Source: Psychrobacillus faecigallinarum
GTDB lineage: Bacteria > Bacillota > Bacilli > Bacillales_A > Planococcaceae
Assembly (NCBI RefSeq): GCF_014836595.1
Contig: NZ_JACSQO010000005.1
Location: forward strand, 1 to 64,000
DNA: 64,000 nt
Direction of reading: 5' to 3'
In this document: piece after piece, positions 60,723-64,000 of the stretch
How the letters are laid out: each line of letters begins with the position of its first letter
How positions within the stretch are numbered: position 1 is the first letter of the stretch
Notes under the pieces: model-generated
Seen by the model: only the letters and a program-made list of their open reading frames with translations
Told to the model about the DNA's origin: nothing
Database searches by the model: none
Program-made: the position numbers and the translations under genes

Positions 60723-61000
60723 TTGCTTCCTCCCTTAGGTATGTCATAATTCATTGCTTGTGAAGAATCTGAGTGGCCATAAGTAGTGGGGTCATTAAGT
60801 GTCGCATATACAGCAACAATCATTGTAAATAAAAGAAACGGGTTGCTATAAGCTTGTAGAATTAAATCCCCAACTATGCTCCATGTAGTTAGATCCTCAA
60901 ATCTTAAGCCTGTAGATGCTAAAAGTGGTATTAGTGCTGATAACACTAATTGAAAGATAAATACAGGATTCTTAAAACGTACTTTCCAGTTGAGTTTCAT
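60710..61000 (-). CDS. Phage holin, phi-LC3 family
   Basis: A 96-residue holin with two membrane helices (VFIFQLVLSALIPLLAS and SNPFLLFTMIVAVYATLNDP) and the C-terminal motif DPTTYGHSDSSQAMNYDIPK, as in phi-LC3 holins. AAGGAGGAAG precedes the ATG. It overlaps the other holin gene by 4 bases and the endolysin by 13. Confidence 0.9.
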   Translation of the reverse strand: MKLNWKVRFKNPVFIFQLVLSALIPLLASTGLRFEDLTTWSIVGDLILQAYSNPFLLFTMIVAVYATLNDPTTYGHSDSSQAMNYDIPKGGSKWSK

Positions 61001-61539
61001 AATTTTTCTTCCTCCTTGGTTTCTTTTATTAATAATTCTTGCTGTAATACTTCGTTTTCTTTTAACAGCTGTACTTTGTCCATTTTCTGCATTGACGGAT
61101 GTCTTAGTAAGCTCTGTTCTTTACCTATTGGATCCTTATGAAGTTTTTCTAAGACGTTATAAAGAATAGGTGGTATTGGTAAGCCTATCTGCGCGCAATT
61201 TTCTAATATGGATATTCCTTCATTCACAATGAAAAAGCTTGTGACCGCTAATATTACTAACCCCTTACCATCTTGACCGGCTGATAAAGCTATATATTCG
61301 ACTGCACCAGCCATTCCTATCAACACAAAGATAGCTACTTTTTTAATGATTCCTGCCATTCCGACTGTACTATTCCAACTTTTTGTCAAAAAGGACCTCA
61401 ATACTCCAGTTACCATGTCTAACAACATGAAAAAAACGAGTACCACAATGGCCTCGTTTACTATATGGAGCATATACATTCCAAAACTTGCTATGAGTGC
61501 TCCAATAGATTTAAATCCAGTTATCTGCAACCTCGTCAC
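60997..61539 (-). CDS. Phage holin, toxin-secretion/lysis (TcdE-like) family
   Basis: A 180-residue membrane protein: three to four helices (LIASFGMYMLHIVNEAIVVL; FFMLLDMVTGVLRSFL; KVAIFVLIGMAGAVEYIAL) with the family loop LTKSWNSTVGMAGIIKK and SILENCAQIGLPIP, and a charged helical tail. GTG 61539 with GGAGG about 12 bases upstream is taken as start. A second holin beside a phi-LC3 holin suggests a holin pair or holin/antiholin. Confidence 0.85.
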   Translation of the reverse strand: MTRLQITGFKSIGALIASFGMYMLHIVNEAIVVLVFFMLLDMVTGVLRSFLTKSWNSTVGMAGIIKKVAIFVLIGMAGAVEYIALSAGQDGKGLVILAVTSFFIVNEGISILENCAQIGLPIPPILYNVLEKLHKDPIGKEQSLLRHPSMQKMDKVQLLKENEVLQQELLIKETKEEEKL

Positions 61540-61593
61540 CTACACTCTCTCCCTCCATCATTCTCAACCCCCTCGAGATATATGGATAAAATA

Positions 61594-61623
61594 AAAAGAA
61601 CGTCCTTATGGACGTTCTAAAAA
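61594..61623 (-). terminator. Hairpin upstream of the holin genes
   Basis: AGAACGTCC and GGACGTTCT form a perfect stem (61599-61620), with A/T tracts on both sides. It lies between the small 77-residue gene and the lysis genes. Confidence 0.75.
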
Positions 61624-61638
61624 TAAGTAGCATTTATT

Positions 61639-61872
61639 TTAATATCTTCCTCGTCGCACAGTTTTTACTGAAGCCGAAGATCGCTCTTTTACTGAAATCA
61701 TTTGTATATTTTCAGAGCTTATTCTATAAAGTACATTATTTTCTTTGTATTGAATTATACTATCACCGTGCGGTAATGCCTCATCTAATGCAATTTCCGC
61801 ACTCTCTGCCTCAATATTTCTAGATTGTACTAAATCTTTTTCTAAATAATAAGTTGCAATAAATTTTTTCAA
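61639..61872 (-). CDS. Small phage protein, unknown
   Basis: A 77-residue soluble protein starting TTG 61872 (KKFIATYYLEKDLVQSRNIE), with GGGGGG upstream. Compact alpha/beta look, basic C-terminus (VKTVRRGRY). Shares its 5' leader sequence with the next gene upstream. Unknown family. Confidence 0.6.
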   Translation of the reverse strand: MKKFIATYYLEKDLVQSRNIEAESAEIALDEALPHGDSIIQYKENNVLYRISSENIQMISVKERSSASVKTVRRGRY

Positions 61873-61881
61873 GAATTATCC

Positions 61882-61914
61882 CCCCTCTTCCATACACAAT
61901 TCGACAAAAGAGGG
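61882..61914 (-). repeat. Shared 5' leader repeat, copy 1
   Basis: Minus strand TTTTGTCGAATTGTGTA followed by a G-rich ribosome site. The same sequence precedes the membrane protein gene (copy 2). TGTCGAA matches the Spo0A box, which could be chance. Confidence 0.6.
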
Positions 61915-61943
61915 AGGAAATCCTTCTTACCTCACCAAACTCA

Positions 61944-62681
61944 CTACGACGCATTATCGCTATTTCCTTGTAAACTATCATTATATCTCTTATTCTCAAT
62001 ATAATTCAGTAAAAGAATTAAAGTGAAAAGCAAGGCAGTAATGAAAACCAAATAATAGACAAATTGCCACCAATCAGTTGTAACAAGCACAAGAACTAGG
62101 AAACCAAAACTTAAAATAGCAAGACCAATAATGGAATTCATCGATTTTTTGCTACCATAAAATTCTTCAAGAATTTTATTTTTATTCCTAATTTTTTTAT
62201 AGCGCCTATTTTCTTTATTATCCAAAAACTCTTCAATTCCATCAGACTCTACTAACAAGGAATTATTACTACTCAACTTTATTATTCGATAAACCGGTAC
62301 ACCTTCATCATTTACAATGTGATAATCGTACCTAAAAGATAGTAGATTAGCAACAAATCTAATTAACTTTTCAGCTATAAAGGTAGCTACAATAAAAATA
62401 ATAAAGAAAAATGCTAACATACCGTAAATCAAATTTCCTTTTATCTCTTCAAACTGATCAGAAAGAACAAGCATTATAAACATAGCTGCAACAAAAGTTA
62501 TACTTAAAAAAACGTACTTAGTAAGTGTTATTTGAAACTTTTTAATGTTGCTTAATCGTATTTTTTCTAATTCTGTTATTCCCCAATTATCTATCGTTAA
62601 TTTTATTACATAAACTATAATCGGAACAAAAGTAATTAAATAAGCTACTGAACTTTCTGGTAAATCCTTTAATATAATCAA
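61944..62681 (-). CDS. Phage-region membrane protein, unknown
   Basis: A 245-residue protein with about six membrane helices in two groups (VAYLITFVPIIVYVIKLT, YVFLSITFVAAMFIMLVL, LAFFFIIFIVATFIAEKLI; then SIIGLAILSFGFLVLVLV, FVYYLVFITALLFTLILLLN) and a cytoplasmic middle of about 60 residues. TTG 62681 is chosen since GGGGGAGATAGG lies before it. Unknown; possibly superinfection or envelope related cargo. Confidence 0.65.
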   Translation of the reverse strand: MIILKDLPESSVAYLITFVPIIVYVIKLTIDNWGITELEKIRLSNIKKFQITLTKYVFLSITFVAAMFIMLVLSDQFEEIKGNLIYGMLAFFFIIFIVATFIAEKLIRFVANLLSFRYDYHIVNDEGVPVYRIIKLSSNNSLLVESDGIEEFLDNKENRRYKKIRNKNKILEEFYGSKKSMNSIIGLAILSFGFLVLVLVTTDWWQFVYYLVFITALLFTLILLLNYIENKRYNDSLQGNSDNAS

Positions 62682-62689
62682 CCTATCTC

Positions 62690-62717
62690 CCCCCCTTCCT
62701 CTACACAATTCGACAAA
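62690..62717 (-). repeat. Shared 5' leader repeat, copy 2
   Basis: TTTTGTCGAATTGTGTA again, followed by GAGGAAGGGGGGG, the ribosome site of the membrane protein gene. Identical over 17 bases to copy 1 about 800 bases away. Confidence 0.6.
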
Positions 62718-62766
62718 AAGAATAAAATTTCCTTTGATAAGCTTTTGATAGAATAATAGAACTAGC

Positions 62767-62922
62767 TTATGCCACTTTTAATTGAGTTGTTAATTCCTCA
62801 TATTGATTCTGGTTAATTCGATCCCCGACTAAGAAAATATCTAATTTTTGTTGCATATCCTCTTTTGAAACATAAGATTGACGTTCAATTTGTGATTTGC
62901 ATGCTCTATAAGTTAAGTTCAT
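62767..62922 (-). CDS. Small phage protein (51 residues)
   Basis: A 51-residue frame below the usual size limit: NLTYRACKSQIERQSYVSKE then DMQQKLDIFLVGDRINQNQY and ending LTTQLKVA. ATG 62922 lies behind GGAG at nine bases, and the protein looks like the small helical proteins found after tail-fibre genes in Bacillota phages. It fits the gap between the neighbours on the same strand. Confidence 0.7.
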   Translation of the reverse strand: MNLTYRACKSQIERQSYVSKEDMQQKLDIFLVGDRINQNQYEELTTQLKVA

Positions 62923-62943
62923 TTTACATTCTCCATTCTATTT

Positions 62944-63162
62944 TTATAATCCTAGTTCAATCATTGTTACGCGGTAATCTACTTCAATAACATAGTCTGT
63001 TAAAATTTCAGTTTCAGAAGGTGGTTGTGGTTCAATTTGGGCTTGTGGGTTTTCGTCATACCATTTTTTTTTGCGTTCTATCGTATGAACCTCGGGTAAA
63101 CCAAATTCATTTATCCTTTTCTTATACTTGCCATACTCATCTTCAAAGTATTCCCATTTCAT
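62944..63162 (-). CDS. Small phage protein after the tail fibre gene
   Basis: A 72-residue protein, Trp/Tyr/Lys-rich at the start (KWEYFEDEYGKYKKRINE), ending VIEVDYRVTMIELGL. ATG 63162 follows GGGGGTTAGAAA and overlaps the tail-fibre stop by 4 bases. Position and size match small accessory proteins of phage tail modules. No function known. Confidence 0.75.
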   Translation of the reverse strand: MKWEYFEDEYGKYKKRINEFGLPEVHTIERKKKWYDENPQAQIEPQPPSETEILTDYVIEVDYRVTMIELGL

Positions 63163-64000
63163 TTTCTAACCCCCTTAATGATGAACTTTCCTCCAACCAT
63201 TTGACCGTTCCCAATAGTTAATGTTAATGAAGGAAGTCTGTAACGACTAGGCCTAGCAACAGTTTGAGTGAAACCAGGGCTAGTGTTAGTCGAACTGGTA
63301 TAGGCCATAGTAAAACCTTGCGTGTTTAGGTGTTCACTGTTATCTATAAAACACTTAATAAGCCCTTTACCTCCATTTGCAATGTTATTAAATCCGAGTC
63401 TATAATCAGAATTAATTTGACCATTATATAAAGAACTACCTGTAATTAGAGTAACCATAAAGTCGTTATATGTTAGTTCTCCAAACGAAAAGGAAATAAT
63501 CGCTGTATTAGTATGATTATGTTCTATATCCATACAAAAAACTTCTAAATATCTGTAATTTTCCAGTCCCTCCGTTTTCACACTTGCAGCAGGATTGGTC
63601 GAAAAATCTATTTCAGTAATCGTTTCTATTGCGCCAGGTATCATACTTGGTAAAGGTTTCCCATCTGGACCTAACCCCATATATCCGTTAGGTTCGTTTT
63701 TAGGCACTAAGGAAGGTATTGCTTCTGCCAATCTTAAAGGAGTCATATATTTATTGTTTACTGTTCCTGCTTTTGCCTCTGCGACGGTTGCTACACCATA
63801 GTTTTGTACATCGGACAATCCTACTTGTGATTTTGTGACACCATGTGGATTCGTTTTATCGGCCAAGTGCGTCGTAAGGCCTTCTTTAACCACTTTTAGA
63901 TCTTCCTTTGTAGCTACTCCAGATAAGTCCATCTCATCTTTGTGAACAGCGTACTCTTGAAGCTCTTTCAATGCTTCATATGCTTTATTTTGTAGATAAT
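63159..64000 (-). CDS. Phage tail fibre/receptor-binding protein, partial
   Basis: At least 280 residues, open to the right edge of the window (in frame through 63972-64000: YLQNKAYEALKELQEY), so the 5' end is missing. Near the N-terminal end of the visible part is a phage tail-fibre repeat (HLADKTNPHGVTKSQVGLSD, VQNYGVATVAEAKAG) and KYMTPLRLAEAIPSL. The C-terminal part is beta-rich (FCMDIEHNHTNTAIISFSFG). It lies upstream of the small phage genes and lysis module on the same strand, as usual in siphoviral prophages. Confidence 0.85.
   Translation of the reverse strand, partial: YLQNKAYEALKELQEYAVHKDEMDLSGVATKEDLKVVKEGLTTHLADKTNPHGVTKSQVGLSDVQNYGVATVAEAKAGTVNNKYMTPLRLAEAIPSLVPKNEPNGYMGLGPDGKPLPSMIPGAIETITEIDFSTNPAASVKTEGLENYRYLEVFCMDIEHNHTNTAIISFSFGELTYNDFMVTLITGSSLYNGQINSDYRLGFNNIANGGKGLIKCFIDNSEHLNTQGFTMAYTSSTNTSPGFTQTVARPSRYRLPSLTLTIGNGQMVGGKFIIKGVRK

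Noticed and set aside
1..64000. tRNA, rRNA or complete insertion sequence
   Set aside because: No cloverleaf, rRNA segment or transposase motif was seen on either strand by eye; a tRNAscan or IS search could still find something.

Overview
The window is AT-rich DNA that reads as the chromosome of a Gram-positive, low-GC member of the Bacillales. The gene content (LXG toxin, liaIHFSR, yerO-swrC, ykoFEDC under a TPP riboswitch, class I RNR with nrdI), strong AGGAGG-type ribosome binding sites and many intrinsic terminators all fit Bacillaceae or Planococcaceae (Psychrobacillus/Lysinibacillus/Sporosarcina-like). The exact genus is inference. The right end runs into a prophage.

Left end (1-7.6 kb, all minus strand): an LXG polymorphic toxin with its probable immunity gene, a large SWIM/SNF2 helicase, and a second, decayed LXG toxin remnant (GH-E nuclease tail) that still has two probable immunity genes (ankyrin and DUF2185). 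Next come a YfcC-type transporter (7.7-9.1 kb) and a divergent five-gene branched-chain amino-acid-type ABC importer (9.5-14.0 kb) followed by an FMN-dependent alpha-hydroxy-acid oxidase. An HpaB-like monooxygenase, small lipoproteins, a TetR/MBL-hydrolase operon with a 35-bp palindromic operator, and an SDR gene beside a 5'-truncated SDR pseudogene fill 15-21 kb. A glycine-betaine-type OpuA transporter and a 2-hydroxyacid dehydrogenase follow.

Middle (25.9-41.6 kb): a TPP riboswitch drives ykoFEDC (thiamine/HMP precursor uptake). Then come an MHYT-(degenerate GGDEF)-EAL protein, a frameshifted DUF1697 gene, a VOC protein, and swrC with divergent yerO. A head-to-head deletion scar joins the 3' ends of an isochorismatase-like and a luciferase-like gene. 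The class I ribonucleotide reductase operon nrdE-nrdI-nrdF follows; its leader carries two NrdR boxes 32 bp apart, a cobalamin riboswitch and a terminator.

Cell-envelope block (41.7-52 kb): a DUF418 membrane protein, a two-component system, UppP, a DedA-family protein, a membrane-anchored metallophosphoesterase and a liaI-liaH-liaF-liaS-liaR operon. Together they suggest undecaprenyl-phosphate recycling next to an envelope-stress response. After them come a P-loop kinase-like protein, a DinB protein, a NERD protein with no canonical start codon at its RBS, a 21-bp tandem-repeat array, and a second two-component operon that contains an unannotated 54-residue membrane peptide gene.

Right end (57.6-64 kb): four GGGGTACA repeats mark a probable prophage boundary. 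Inside it lie cargo-type genes (small lipoprotein, secreted DUF6973 protein), then an amidase endolysin, two holins, small phage genes and a tail-fibre gene running off the window. No tRNA, rRNA, CRISPR array or complete insertion sequence was seen.
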